A stretch of DNA of 64,000 nucleotides from Actinomycetes bacterium (GTDB taxonomy: Bacteria > Actinomycetota > Actinomycetes > Propionibacteriales > Propionibacteriaceae). The notes under the pieces were generated by a model. It made no database searches, was not told the origin of the DNA, and worked only from the letters and a program-made list of their open reading frames with translations. Position numbers and translations under genes: made by a program. Numbering within the stretch: the first letter of the stretch is position 1; every line of letters begins with the position of its first letter. Where the stretch lies: positions 62,001 through 126,000 of the forward strand of contig JAEWOI010000005.1 in the NCBI GenBank assembly GCA_023460935.1, written 5' to 3'. Shown here one piece after another: positions 32,931 through 41,080 of this stretch.

Positions 32931-34157
32931 TCACCAGTTGCCGGGGACGGCAGCGTTCTTGGCCACCACGGTGATGCCGCTCTCCACGTGGAAGCCGCGG
33001 GCCCGGTCGTGCTCGAGGTTGACCCCGATCTCGACCCCGTCCGGCACGATGACGTTCTTGTCGAGGATCGCGCGGCGGATGACGGCGTTGCGCCCGATCC
33101 GGCAGCCGGAGAACACCACCGACTCCTCGATCTTGGCCCACTTGTCGACCATCACGTTCGGCGACAGCACCGAGCGGTCGACGTCGCCGCCGGAGATGAT
33201 GCACCCCGAGCTGACGATGGAGTCCTCCGCTGTGCCCCGCAGGGTGAACTTCGCCCCGGGCAGCTGCGCCTGCGACGTCCAGATCGGCCACTTGCGGTTG
33301 TACAGGTTGAACTCCGGTTCGACCGAGACCAGGTCCATGTGCGCAGCGTGGTAGGCCTCGATCGTGCCGACGTCGCGCCAGTAGTTGCGGTCCTTCTCCG
33401 TAGAGCCCGGGACGTTGTTGGCCGTGAAGTCGTACACCGCAGCCCGGCCCTGGGAGACGAAGGCCGGGATGATGTTGCCGCCCATGTCGTGGCGGGAGTC
33501 GGCGTCGGCAGCGTCGTCGTTGAGGGCCTCTACGAAGGCCTTGCGGGTGAACACGTAGTTGCCCATCGAGGCGAACGACTCCTCCGGGCTGTCCGGCAGC
33601 CCGGGCGGGTCGGCCGGCTTCTCCAGGAAGGCGTTGATCTTCCCGTCCGAAGCTGCGTCGATGATGCCGAACGCCGACGCCTCGCTGCGGGGCACCCGGA
33701 TGCCGGCCACGGTGGCGTCCCGGCCCGAATCGATGTGGGCGTTGACCATGTCCTCGACGTTCATCCGGTAGATGTTGTCCGCACCGAACACCACGACGTA
33801 GTCGGGGTCCTCGTCGTTGATCAGGTTCATCGACTGGAAGATCGCGTCCGCGCTGCCCTGGTACCACTGCTTGCCGGTGCGCTGCTGGGCCGGGACCGAG
33901 GTGACGTAGCTGCCCAGGAGGTTCGACATCCGCCAGGTGAGCGAGATGTGCCGGTCCAGTGAGTGCGACTTGTACTGGGTCAGCACACAGATCTTCGTGA
34001 GGTCCGAGTTCGCCAGGTTCGACAGCACGAAGTCGATCAGGCGGTAGGTTCCCCCGAACGGGACCGCCGGCTTGGCCCGGTCGGCCGTCAACGGCATCAG
34101 TCGCTTGCCCTCGCCACCGGCCAGGACGATGGACAGAACATTCGGTCCGCTTGTCAT
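32931..34157 (-). CDS. glgC: Glucose-1-phosphate adenylyltransferase
   Basis: 408 residues from ATG 34157; an extension further upstream is rejected because a TAGGTT -10 lies 7 nt before this ATG. The nucleotidyltransferase signature is VLAGGEGKRLMPLTADRAKPAVPFGG, then RLIDFVLSNLANS, and a left-handed beta-helix at the C-terminus (VLSPNVMVDKWAKIEESV, GRNAVIRRAILDKN). It makes ADP-glucose for glycogen and, with GlgM, maltose-1-phosphate. It is divergent from glgM, the conserved actinobacterial arrangement. Confidence 0.96.
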   Translation of the reverse strand: MTSGPNVLSIVLAGGEGKRLMPLTADRAKPAVPFGGTYRLIDFVLSNLANSDLTKICVLTQYKSHSLDRHISLTWRMSNLLGSYVTSVPAQQRTGKQWYQGSADAIFQSMNLINDEDPDYVVVFGADNIYRMNVEDMVNAHIDSGRDATVAGIRVPRSEASAFGIIDAASDGKINAFLEKPADPPGLPDSPEESFASMGNYVFTRKAFVEALNDDAADADSRHDMGGNIIPAFVSQGRAAVYDFTANNVPGSTEKDRNYWRDVGTIEAYHAAHMDLVSVEPEFNLYNRKWPIWTSQAQLPGAKFTLRGTAEDSIVSSGCIISGGDVDRSVLSPNVMVDKWAKIEESVVFSGCRIGRNAVIRRAILDKNVIVPDGVEIGVNLEHDRARGFHVESGITVVAKNAAVPGNW

Positions 34158-34164
34158 GTCACCG

Positions 34165-34170
34165 AACCTA
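34165..34170 (-). promoter_or_regulatory. -10 element TAGGTT, leaderless start of glgC
   Basis: On the minus strand TAGGTT, then CGGTGAC (7 nt), then ATG 34157. Confidence 0.55.
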
Positions 34171-34297
34171 GGACCTGCGCCGGGCTGCCACAAGAAATCG
34201 GCGGAATTGCCGCCCGGGTCTGCACCTCGCCTTGCGGGAGCGAAGATCGCCGCCCAAGGCGGTACCAGCGGCGGGGCTGGTGTGACACGATCGCGCT

Positions 34298-35494
34298 ATG
34301 GCCCTGCGAGTCTCGATCCTGACCCGGGAGTACCCTCCCCACATCTACGGCGGCGCCGGCGTCCACGTCGGCCAGTTGGTGCCCCAGCTGCGCAAGTTCA
34401 CCGAGTCGGTCGAAGTGCAGTGCATGGGCGAGCCACGGGAAGGCGCCACCGCCCACGCCGAGGACTTCCCGCCCGGAGCCAACGCCGCGCTGCGTGTGCT
34501 CGGGGCTGACGTGTCCATGGCCAACGCGATCGGGGACGTGGACGTGATCCACTCCCACACGTGGTACGCCAACTTCGCGGGGCTGATCGGTGCCAAGTTC
34601 CGCGACGTGCCGCACGTGGTCACCTCGCACTCCCTCGAGCCGCACCGCCCGTGGAAGGCCGAGCAGCTCGGCGGCGGCTACCGGGTCTCGTCCTGGGCGG
34701 AGAAGACCGCCTTCACCGACGCCGCCGCGGTGATCTCGGTCAGTGAGGGCATGCGCACCGACGTGCTCGACTCCTACTCCGACCTCGACCCCGAGCGGGT
34801 CTACGTCGTGAAGAACGGCATCGACCCCGACGAGTTCCGTCCCGACCACGCCACCGCCGTGGTGGACTCCCTCGACGTCGACCGCGACCGTCCCCTGGTG
34901 GTGTTCGTCGGCCGGATCACCAGGCAGAAGGGCCTCGTGCACCTGGTGCGGGCAGCGCAGCAGTTCGACCCGGACACCCAGCTGCTGCTGTTGGCCGGGG
35001 CGCCGGACACCCCGGAGATCGCGGCCGAGTTCGACGCGGCTTTCGCCGAGTTGAGCCGCGCCCGCTCGGGCAACGTGAAGTGGGTGCAGGAGATGCTGCC
35101 CAGGGCCGCGGTGCGCCAGGTGCTCACCCACGCGACGGTCTTCGCCTGCCCGTCGGTGTACGAGCCGCTGGGCATCGTGAACCTCGAGGCGATGGCCTGC
35201 GAGACCGCAGTGGTGGCCTCGGCCGTCGGCGGCATTCCCGAGGTCGTCGTGGACGGGGAGACCGGCACCCTGGTGCCCTACGACCCGAAGCAGGCCGACG
35301 ACCCCGGGTTCGTCTCCGGCTTCGAGGAGCGCTTCGCAGCGGAGGTCAACCGGATCACCCGCGACCCCGAACTGGCGCAGCGTTACGGCCGCGCCGGCCG
35401 GCAGCGCTGCATTGATGAATTCTCCTGGGAGAAGATCGCAAGCGAGACCGTCGCGGTTTACGAGAAAGCCATCGAGTTCCACCGCTCACGCTGA
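34298..35494 (+). CDS. glgM: GT4-family glycogen / maltose-1-phosphate synthase
   Basis: 398 residues with a GT-B fold. The N-terminal GGAGVHVG loop binds the nucleotide sugar. VVFVGRITRQKGLVHLVRAAQQF starts the C-terminal domain, and the E-x7-E motif is in FACPSVYEPLGIVNLEAMACE. The length and the divergent glgC fit actinobacterial GlgM (Rv1212c type, formerly GlgA), which uses ADP-glucose and glucose-1-phosphate to make maltose-1-phosphate for the GlgE route. Simple glycogen synthase activity remains possible. A strong terminator follows directly. The start has only a weak CACGAT -10 at 6 nt distance. Confidence 0.92.
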   Translation: MALRVSILTREYPPHIYGGAGVHVGQLVPQLRKFTESVEVQCMGEPREGATAHAEDFPPGANAALRVLGADVSMANAIGDVDVIHSHTWYANFAGLIGAKFRDVPHVVTSHSLEPHRPWKAEQLGGGYRVSSWAEKTAFTDAAAVISVSEGMRTDVLDSYSDLDPERVYVVKNGIDPDEFRPDHATAVVDSLDVDRDRPLVVFVGRITRQKGLVHLVRAAQQFDPDTQLLLLAGAPDTPEIAAEFDAAFAELSRARSGNVKWVQEMLPRAAVRQVLTHATVFACPSVYEPLGIVNLEAMACETAVVASAVGGIPEVVVDGETGTLVPYDPKQADDPGFVSGFEERFAAEVNRITRDPELAQRYGRAGRQRCIDEFSWEKIASETVAVYEKAIEFHRSR

Positions 35495-35503
35495 CCAATG
35501 CGA

Positions 35504-35531
35504 CGGGCCCCGGGGTTTCCCCCGGGGCCCG
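35504..35531 (+). terminator. Rho-independent terminator after glgM
   Basis: GGGCCCCGGGG (35505-35515) pairs with CCCCGGGGCCC (35520-35530) plus a C-G closing pair, with loop TTTC. CTCGGTTTCGATTC follows. It lies in the 51-bp gap between convergent genes and probably serves both. Confidence 0.85.
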
Positions 35532-35545
35532 CTCGGTTTCGATTC

Positions 35546-35716
35546 TCAGGCGACGACGACGCCTTCCAGGGCCGCCTTCAGTTCTGCGGCCTCGTTCGCG
35601 TTCATCTCGATGACCAGGCGGCCACCGCCTTCGGCCGGGATACGCATGGCGATCACGCGACCCTCCTTGGCCACCTCGATCGGGCCGTCGCCGGTTCGCG
35701 GTTTCATCGCTGCCAT
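35546..35716 (-). CDS. DUF3117 small conserved protein
   Basis: 56 residues from ATG 35716: MAAMKPRTGDGPIEVAKEGR, then IAMRIPAEGGGRLVIEMNANEAAELKAALEGVV. The family is near-universal in actinobacteria, about 55 residues, and its start at MAAMKPRTGDGP is highly conserved, which decides the start against a frame 12 codons longer. GAGGT lies ahead of the ATG. Mycobacterial Rv1211 is the same family and also adjoins glgM. No biochemical function is known. Confidence 0.92.
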   Translation of the reverse strand: MAAMKPRTGDGPIEVAKEGRVIAMRIPAEGGGRLVIEMNANEAAELKAALEGVVVA

Positions 35717-35812
35717 CGCTACCTCAATTTCTGGCTGGTTCGGTTCCAACAACAGCCATTATTCCATCCCCGGCAGACCCGCGGGCTCGGGAACCACTGC
35801 AAAGGGCTGGGG

Positions 35813-36088
35813 TCAGCGCGGGGACGGGGACCCGTCCGGCTGCTCGGCGCGCTCGTCGAGCTGGCGGGCCACGCGGTCGAGCAGCTCATCCACCTGCTGC
35901 ATCGAGTAGCCACGGGTGACGACGGCGAAGCGCAGGGCGCGCAGGTCGTTACCGCCGAGCTGGCCGGACGGCACGTGCGGGCGGGGCGTGTCGGTGACCG
36001 TGGCGGGCATTTCACCCAGCCGGCCGCTGGAGGCGACCGCGGCCAGGCCGAGGACCGCCACCGCGATCATCCACAACGCCCACTCCAT
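35813..36088 (-). CDS. DivIVA-domain small membrane protein
   Basis: 91 residues. An N-terminal membrane helix (MEWALWMIAVAVLGLAAVAS) is followed by a linker and a DivIVA-like segment, FAVVTRGYSMQQVDELLDRVARQLDERAE, where R-G-Y-S-x-x-Q-V-D is the typical membrane- or dimer-forming signature. It sits where mycobacterial Rv1209 does. A role in polar growth or envelope organisation is plausible but unproven. ATG 36088 has TAGAGT 6 nt upstream. Confidence 0.85.
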   Translation of the reverse strand: MEWALWMIAVAVLGLAAVASSGRLGEMPATVTDTPRPHVPSGQLGGNDLRALRFAVVTRGYSMQQVDELLDRVARQLDERAEQPDGSPSPR

Positions 36089-36094
36089 GCCCGA

Positions 36095-36100
36095 ACTCTA
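36095..36100 (-). promoter_or_regulatory. -10 element TAGAGT, leaderless start of the DivIVA-like gene
   Basis: On the minus strand TAGAGT, then TCGGGC (6 nt), then ATG 36088. Confidence 0.5.
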
Positions 36101-36107
36101 CCCAGCC

Positions 36108-36866
36108 TCAGGACATCTGGGCCGAAGCCTCCGGCCGCGGCGCCGGCCCGGGGCTGGTGACCAGGGCGACCGCCTCGTCCGGGTCGTCGGTCAGCTGCAT
36201 CAGTGACGGGTCGGCCTCGGAGATGTAGCTGTGCGCGAGCACCTGGTTGGCCAGCCAGTCCAGCATCGGGGCCCAGAAGGCGCTGCCGAACAGCACGATC
36301 GGGAAGGAGGTGACCTTGCGGGTCTGCACCAGCGTCAGCGCCTCGAACACCTCGTCGAAGGTGCCGAAGCCGCCCGGCATCACGATGAAGCCCTGGGAGT
36401 ACTTCAGGAACATCACCTTGCGCGCGAAGAAGTAGCGGAAGTTGATGCCAAGGGAGACGTAACGGTTGAGCGACTGCTCGAACGGCAGCTCGATGCCCAG
36501 GCCGACCGACACCCCGCCGGCCTCGATCGCGCCCTTGTTGGCGGCCTCCATGATGCCTGGGCCGCCGCCGGTGATCGTGGCATACCCGGCCCCGGCCAGT
36601 CCCCTGCCGATGCGGGTGGCCGCGGCGTACATCGGGTCGGAGCGCGGCGTGCGGGCCGAGCCGAACACGCCGATCCCCGGCCCCACTTCGGCGAGGGTGC
36701 CGAAGCCCTCCACGAACTCGGCCTGGATCCGCAGCACCCGCCACGGGTCGGAGTGCACCCAGGCTCCGTCGCCCTTGCTGCTCAGCAGGCGCTGGTCGGC
36801 GGTGGTCGGCAGCACCTGGTCGTGGCGCCGGATCACCGGCCCCTGCGTACGCACGCGTTTGCTCAC
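36108..36866 (-). CDS. LOG-family (TIGR00730) Rossmann protein
   Basis: 252 residues. The family motif PGGFGTFDEVFEALTLVQT is complete, preceded by GPGIGVFGSAR, TGGGPGIMEAANKGA and SVGLGIELPFEQ. Family members are cytokinin-type nucleoside 5'-monophosphate phosphoribohydrolases, although they are often mislabelled lysine decarboxylases. The mycobacterial homologue Rv1205 has that activity and likewise lies close to dapE. GTG 36866 has TAGATT 6 nt upstream. The actual substrate here is inference. Confidence 0.92.
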   Translation of the reverse strand: MSKRVRTQGPVIRRHDQVLPTTADQRLLSSKGDGAWVHSDPWRVLRIQAEFVEGFGTLAEVGPGIGVFGSARTPRSDPMYAAATRIGRGLAGAGYATITGGGPGIMEAANKGAIEAGGVSVGLGIELPFEQSLNRYVSLGINFRYFFARKVMFLKYSQGFIVMPGGFGTFDEVFEALTLVQTRKVTSFPIVLFGSAFWAPMLDWLANQVLAHSYISEADPSLMQLTDDPDEAVALVTSPGPAPRPEASAQMS

Positions 36867-36872
36867 CCCTGC

Positions 36873-36878
36873 AATCTA
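36873..36878 (-). promoter_or_regulatory. -10 element TAGATT, leaderless start of the LOG gene
   Basis: On the minus strand TAGATT, then GCAGGG (6 nt), then GTG 36866. Confidence 0.55.
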
Positions 36879-36920
36879 GCCGTCGGCCCGTCGCGCCAAA
36901 CGCCGCACCCAATCCCTTCG

Positions 36921-36966
36921 CAAGCTGTGAGCTACGCGCCGACATCGGCGCCCAACTCACAGCTTG
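36921..36966. repeat. 46-bp palindromic intergenic repeat, copy C
   Basis: Left arm CAAGCTGTGAGCTAC, core GCGCCGA-CA-TCGGCGC, right arm CCAACTCACAGCTTG ending 36966. The outer 11 pairs match copy A exactly and the inner flank is mispaired. It lies downstream of dapE and upstream of the LOG gene, both on the minus strand. Confidence 0.88.
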
Positions 36967-36999
36967 CGGCAGGGGCGGGCGGGCTGTGGCCGAGAACAG

Positions 37000-38055
37000 C
37001 TAGCCGAGCCAGCGCAACAGGGCCTCGCGGCAGGTGTAGAGGTCGGCGATCGGGCAGCACTCGTCATCGGCGTGGGCCTTGCCGGGGTCGGCGGGGCCGA
37101 AGTTGACCGCCGGGATGCCGAGGGCCGCGAACCGGGCGACGTCGGTCCAGCCGTACTTGGGGGCCGCGGTGCCGCCGACGGCAGCCAGGAACTCCCTGGC
37201 GATCGGACGGTCAAGGCCCGGACGGGCGCCCAGGGCGAAGTCGGTGAACTCCAGGTCGTGGCCGGCGAACACCTCCCGGCAGTGACCCATGGCGCTGTCG
37301 GCGTCGCGGTCCGGGGCGAAGCGGAAGTTCACCGTCACCGTGCAGGTGTCGGGAATGACGTTGCCGGCGATGCCGCCGCTGATCGCGACGGCGTTCAGGC
37401 CCTCGCGGTAGACCAGCCCGTCCACGGTGACCTCCCGCGGCCGGTACTCACCCAGCCGCACCAGCAGCTCGGCCGCTTCGTGGATCGCGTTGCTGCCCAG
37501 CCAGGCGCGAGCCGAGTGCGCGGCGCGTCCCCTGGTGGTGACGTTGAAGCGCAGGGTGCCCTGGCAGCCGCCCTCGATCCCCGCCGACGTCGGCTCCATC
37601 AGCACGGCGAAGTCCCCGGCCAGCCACTCCGGGTGCTCGGCCGCGATCCGGGTGAGCGAGTTGTCGCGCGCGTCCACCTCCTCGTGGTCGTAGAAGACCC
37701 AGGTGACGTCGCGGTTCGGGGCGTCGAGCGTTGCGGCGCAGGCCAGCGCAACCGCCACCCCGCCCTTCATGTCGCAGGTCCCCCGGCCGTAGACCAGGTC
37801 CCCCACCACGCTGGACGGCAGGTTGCCCGCGACCGGCACCGTGTCCAGGTGCCCCGCGACGACCACCCTTTCGGCGCGGCCCAGCCGGGTGCTGGCGATC
37901 ACGGTGTCGCCGTCGCGCACCACGTGCAGGTGCGGCAGCGGCCGCAGCGCCGCCTCCACGGCGTCGGCCAGTTCGCGCTCGTTCCCGCTCACCGACTCGA
38001 TGTCCACCACCTGCCGGAACAGGGCCACCAGGTCACCGGTGAGGTCGAGCGCCAT
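37000..38055 (-). CDS. dapE: Succinyl-diaminopimelate desuccinylase
   Basis: 351 residues of the M20 metallopeptidase family. Motifs: zinc ligands in AGHLDTVPVAGN and GRGTCDMKGGVAVAL, the catalytic Glu-Glu in FYDHEEVDARDNSL, and the lid domain with RAAHSARAWLGSNAIHEAA. KAHADDECCPIADL carries the last His. It releases succinate to give LL-diaminopimelate. ATG 38055 has TAGGCT 6 nt upstream. It is divergent from dapD, sharing a 75-bp promoter region. Confidence 0.95.
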   Translation of the reverse strand: MALDLTGDLVALFRQVVDIESVSGNERELADAVEAALRPLPHLHVVRDGDTVIASTRLGRAERVVVAGHLDTVPVAGNLPSSVVGDLVYGRGTCDMKGGVAVALACAATLDAPNRDVTWVFYDHEEVDARDNSLTRIAAEHPEWLAGDFAVLMEPTSAGIEGGCQGTLRFNVTTRGRAAHSARAWLGSNAIHEAAELLVRLGEYRPREVTVDGLVYREGLNAVAISGGIAGNVIPDTCTVTVNFRFAPDRDADSAMGHCREVFAGHDLEFTDFALGARPGLDRPIAREFLAAVGGTAAPKYGWTDVARFAALGIPAVNFGPADPGKAHADDECCPIADLYTCREALLRWLG

Positions 38056-38061
38056 GGCGGC

Positions 38062-38067
38062 AGCCTA
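38062..38067 (-). promoter_or_regulatory. -10 element TAGGCT, leaderless start of dapE
   Basis: On the minus strand TAGGCT, then GCCGCC (6 nt), then ATG 38055. Confidence 0.55.
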
Positions 38068-38117
38068 GCCGCGCTGCGCCGCCACCGGCTGCCCGCGGAC
38101 CGTTGGCCGGCCCCCGG

Positions 38118-38123
38118 TAGGCT
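38118..38123 (+). promoter_or_regulatory. -10 element TAGGCT, leaderless start of dapD
   Basis: TAGGCT, then GGCCGGC (7 nt), then ATG 38131. It is the same hexamer as for the divergent dapE. Confidence 0.6.
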
Positions 38124-38130
38124 GGCCGGC

Positions 38131-39054
38131 ATGACCCGACCCGCGCACGGCTGGGGCCTGGCCACGATCCACGCCTCCGGCCAGGTCCTCGACACCTGGT
38201 TCCCGGATCCCGCCCTCGGCCCCGCCACGGCAGCGGAGCCGCCGCGAGCCCTGGTGGCCGCTGCGCAGGCCGACGACGAGCGCAGGGTGCGCAGCGAGCC
38301 GCTGCTGGTCGAGGTCGACCTGGACGCGCCGCCGGACGGGGTGGCGGATGTCTACCTCCGGCTGCACCTGCTCAGCGCCCGGCTGTGCGCGCCGCGCAGC
38401 ATCGACCTCACCGGCATCTTCGGGGTGCTGCCGAACGTGGTGTGGACCGACCACGGCCCGTGCGCTGTGGACGGCTTCGAGGAGGTGCGGCTCGCGCTGC
38501 GCTCGGCGCGCGGCCCGGTGACTGTCTTCGGCGTGGACAAGTTCCCCCGGATGACCGACTACGTGCTGCCCTCCGGGGTGCGGATCGCGGACGCTGACCG
38601 CGTGCGGCTGGGCGCACACCTGGCTTCGGGCACCACCGTCATGCACGAGGGGTTCGTGAACTTCAACGCCGGCACCCTTGGCACGTCCATGGTGGAGGGC
38701 CGGATCTCTGCGGGCGTTGTGGTCGGGGACGGCTCCGACATCGGTGGCGGGGCATCGATCATGGGGACGCTGTCCGGCGGCGGCCAGGAGCAGATCAGCA
38801 TCGGCGAGCGCTGCCTGCTGGGCGCGGAGTCGGGCGTGGGCATCTCGCTCGGCGACGACTGCGTCGTGGAAGCCGGCCTCTACGTGACCGCCGGCACGAA
38901 GGTGACCCTGCCCGGCGGCGCGGTGGTCAAGGCAGCGCAGCTCAGCGGGCGCAGCGGCCTGCTGTTCCTGCGCAACTCACTCACCGGCGCGGTCGAGGCC
39001 CGGAGCCGAGCAGGCACCGGGGTGGAGCTGAACGCCGCGCTGCACTCGAACTGA
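38131..39054 (+). CDS. dapD: Tetrahydrodipicolinate N-succinyltransferase (actinobacterial type)
   Basis: 307 residues, the long actinobacterial DapD. The N-terminal domain (TRPAHGWGLATIHASGQVLDTWFP) precedes a left-handed beta-helix built of hexapeptide repeats (FVNFNAGTLGTSMVEGRISA, VVVGDGSDIGGGASIMGTLSGGG, ISIGERCLLGAESGVGISLG). It transfers succinate from succinyl-CoA to tetrahydrodipicolinate. Paired divergently with dapE, it controls the middle of the DAP branch. ATG 38131 is set by the -10 element; extension upstream would cross the dapE start. Confidence 0.95.
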   Translation: MTRPAHGWGLATIHASGQVLDTWFPDPALGPATAAEPPRALVAAAQADDERRVRSEPLLVEVDLDAPPDGVADVYLRLHLLSARLCAPRSIDLTGIFGVLPNVVWTDHGPCAVDGFEEVRLALRSARGPVTVFGVDKFPRMTDYVLPSGVRIADADRVRLGAHLASGTTVMHEGFVNFNAGTLGTSMVEGRISAGVVVGDGSDIGGGASIMGTLSGGGQEQISIGERCLLGAESGVGISLGDDCVVEAGLYVTAGTKVTLPGGAVVKAAQLSGRSGLLFLRNSLTGAVEARSRAGTGVELNAALHSN

Positions 39055-39055
39055 G

Positions 39056-39919
39056 GTGCAGGTGAAGCGCGTCCGGGCCACCTTCTGGGCGGTGCTGGGC
39101 ATCGGCCTGGCCGTGGCGCTGGTGGCCGGCGGCGTGGTGCTGTGGTCGAACTACAACAAGTCGCCGCTGCCGATCCAGGACCGCTGCATCGCCACCGCCG
39201 GCGGCCGCAGCACGACGGTCGACCCCGAGCAGGCCAGGATCGCCGCGATCATCGCCGGCACCTCGGTGCGGCGCGGGCTGGTGCCGAGGGCGGCGTCGAT
39301 CGGCATCGCGACCGCCTACCAGGAGTCGGGCATCCGCAACCTCGACCACGGCCACGCCGACTCGGTCGGGGTGTTCCAGCAACGCCCGTCGATGGGCTGG
39401 GGCACGGTGGCGGAGATCATGGACCCCTGGTACAGCAGCAGGGAGTTCTACCGGGCCATGGAACGGGTGGACGGCTGGCAGACCAGAGACATCAACGACG
39501 TCGCCCAGGCCGTCCAGCGCAGCGCCTACCCGGAGGCGTACCGGCGGCACGTGCCGAACGCGCGGACGCTGGCCAGCTCGCTCACCGGGGAGACCCCGGC
39601 CTCCTTCACCTGCGCCATCGGCACCCCGGCAGAGGCCGACCCGAAGGGGATGGCCCGCTTCCTGGCCAAGACCCTCGGCGAAACGGTGTCCACCGAGGTG
39701 AGCGGAGCCACCGTGCTGGTGTGGGCGAAGACCACCGAACGGGCCTGGGCCGTCGCCCACCTCGCGATCGCCACCACCGCCGACTACGGGCTGTCCGGGG
39801 TGCAGGTGGGCTCCTACGGCTGGACCCACTCCAGGGGTGGCCCGGCGGCGTGGCAGGGCACCGGTCCCAGCCGCGCCACCGAGGTGAAGCTGGTGTTCCC
39901 GGAGCCGGCGCAGCGCTGA
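39056..39919 (+). CDS. Membrane-anchored hypothetical protein, lysozyme-like fold suspected
   Basis: 287 residues from GTG 39056; GTG 39062, 4 nt after GAGGT, is an alternative. A single N-terminal membrane helix (FWAVLGIGLAVALVAGGVVLW) is followed by an extracytoplasmic domain. RIAAIIAGTSVRRGLVPRAASIGIATAYQESGIRNLDHG and ADSVGVFQQRPSMGWGT resemble the Glu-centred active-site region of goose-lysozyme-like or transglycosylase folds (Glu in YQESG). It is common in actinobacteria as a hypothetical protein. It lies one base after dapD, suggesting a wall-related role, but activity is unproven. Confidence 0.75.
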   Translation: MQVKRVRATFWAVLGIGLAVALVAGGVVLWSNYNKSPLPIQDRCIATAGGRSTTVDPEQARIAAIIAGTSVRRGLVPRAASIGIATAYQESGIRNLDHGHADSVGVFQQRPSMGWGTVAEIMDPWYSSREFYRAMERVDGWQTRDINDVAQAVQRSAYPEAYRRHVPNARTLASSLTGETPASFTCAIGTPAEADPKGMARFLAKTLGETVSTEVSGATVLVWAKTTERAWAVAHLAIATTADYGLSGVQVGSYGWTHSRGGPAAWQGTGPSRATEVKLVFPEPAQR

Positions 39920-39964
39920 GCGCCGGGCCGGACAACCCGTGGAGTGGGGCCGGCCGGCCGGCGC
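39920..39964. terminator. Convergent-gap hairpin between 39919 and dapC
   Basis: GCGCCGGGCCGG (39920-39931) pairs with CCGGCCGGCGC (39954-39964) with one bulged base and a 22-nt loop. It lies between convergent genes and is a possible bidirectional terminator. Confidence 0.4.
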
Positions 39965-39973
39965 CCGTTCTCC

Positions 39974-41080
39974 TCAGGCCTGGCCGAGGAGCCGCCTGGC
40001 CGCCGCGGCGATCCGTTCGTCGGTCGCGGTGAGGGCTACCCGGACGAAGGTCCGTCCGGCCGTTCCGTAGAAGTCGCCCGGCGCCACCAGGATCCCCAGC
40101 CCGGCGAGGTGGTCGACGCTGGCCCGGCAGTCCTCGTCCCGGGTGCACCACAGGTAGAGCGAGCCCTCGGAGTGCTCGACGCGGTAGCCGGCCGCGGCCA
40201 GGGCCGGCCGCAGCAGCGCCCGGCGCTGCCGGTAGCGCTCCCGCTGCTCGGCCACGTGTCCCGAGTCGGCCAGCAGCGCAACCATCGCTGCCTGGATCGG
40301 CGCCGGCACCATCATCCCGGCATGCTTGCGCACCTCCAGCAGCGGCTGCACCAGCCCTGGGTCGCCGGCGATGAACCCCGCGCGGTAGCCGGCCGCGTTC
40401 GACCGCTTCGACAGCGAGTGCACCGCCAGCAGCCCGGCCACCGAGCCGCCGTTGAGCCCGGGGTGCAGCACGGACATGGGCTCTGCGTCCCAGCCGAATT
40501 CTGCGTAGCACTCGTCCGAGGCCAGGACGGCGCCGGCCGCCCGGGCCGCGGCCACCCATTCCGCGAGGCGCGCCGGCTCGAGGATCCGGCCGTGCGGGTT
40601 GGCCGGGGAGTTGATCCAGGCGAGTGCTGGGCGCAGGCCGGCGAGCCGGTCGGGGTCGTCGCAGGGCACGACGCGGGCCCCGGCGATCCGGGCGCCGACG
40701 TCATAGGTGGGATAGGCCGTGGTCGGGATCACCACGGTGTCGGCTGCGCCCAGCCCGAGCAGCGCGGGCAGCAGCGCGACCAGCTCCTTGGTGCCGATCA
40801 CCGGCAGCACGCCGGCTTCGGTCAGCCCGGTCGCGCCCCAGCGCCGGCCCAGGTAGTCGAGGATCGCCGCGCGCAACGCCGGTGTGCCCCACGTGGTCGG
40901 GTAGCCCGGGGCGTCGGCCGCGGCCGCCAGCGCCCGGCGGGCGAGCTCAGGCGTCGGGTCGACCGGCGTGCCGACGGAGAGGTCGACGATCCCGTCAGGA
41001 TGTGCGGCCGCGCGCGCCCTGGCCGCGGCCAGGGAGTCCCAGGGGAAGTCGGGCAGCCGGCCGGCCAGGCCGGAGGTCAC
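39974..41080 (-). CDS. dapC: Succinyldiaminopimelate transaminase
   Basis: 368-residue class I/II aminotransferase. The PLP Lys is in VHSLSKRSNAAGYRAGF, the Asn-Pro substrate loop is INSPANPHGRI, and DECYAEFGWD carries the pyridine-ring Asp-x-x-Tyr. Together with dapA, dapD and dapE in the window this completes the succinylase steps. It overlaps the ferredoxin gene by four bases; the fdx-dapC pairing is conserved in actinobacteria. Confidence 0.92.
   Translation of the reverse strand: MTSGLAGRLPDFPWDSLAAARARAAAHPDGIVDLSVGTPVDPTPELARRALAAAADAPGYPTTWGTPALRAAILDYLGRRWGATGLTEAGVLPVIGTKELVALLPALLGLGAADTVVIPTTAYPTYDVGARIAGARVVPCDDPDRLAGLRPALAWINSPANPHGRILEPARLAEWVAAARAAGAVLASDECYAEFGWDAEPMSVLHPGLNGGSVAGLLAVHSLSKRSNAAGYRAGFIAGDPGLVQPLLEVRKHAGMMVPAPIQAAMVALLADSGHVAEQRERYRQRRALLRPALAAAGYRVEHSEGSLYLWCTRDEDCRASVDHLAGLGILVAPGDFYGTAGRTFVRVALTATDERIAAAARRLLGQA

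Noticed and set aside
36108..36866. Lysine decarboxylase (common label for this family)
   Set aside because: PGGFGTFDE is the LOG phosphoribohydrolase motif and no PLP-decarboxylase features are present.
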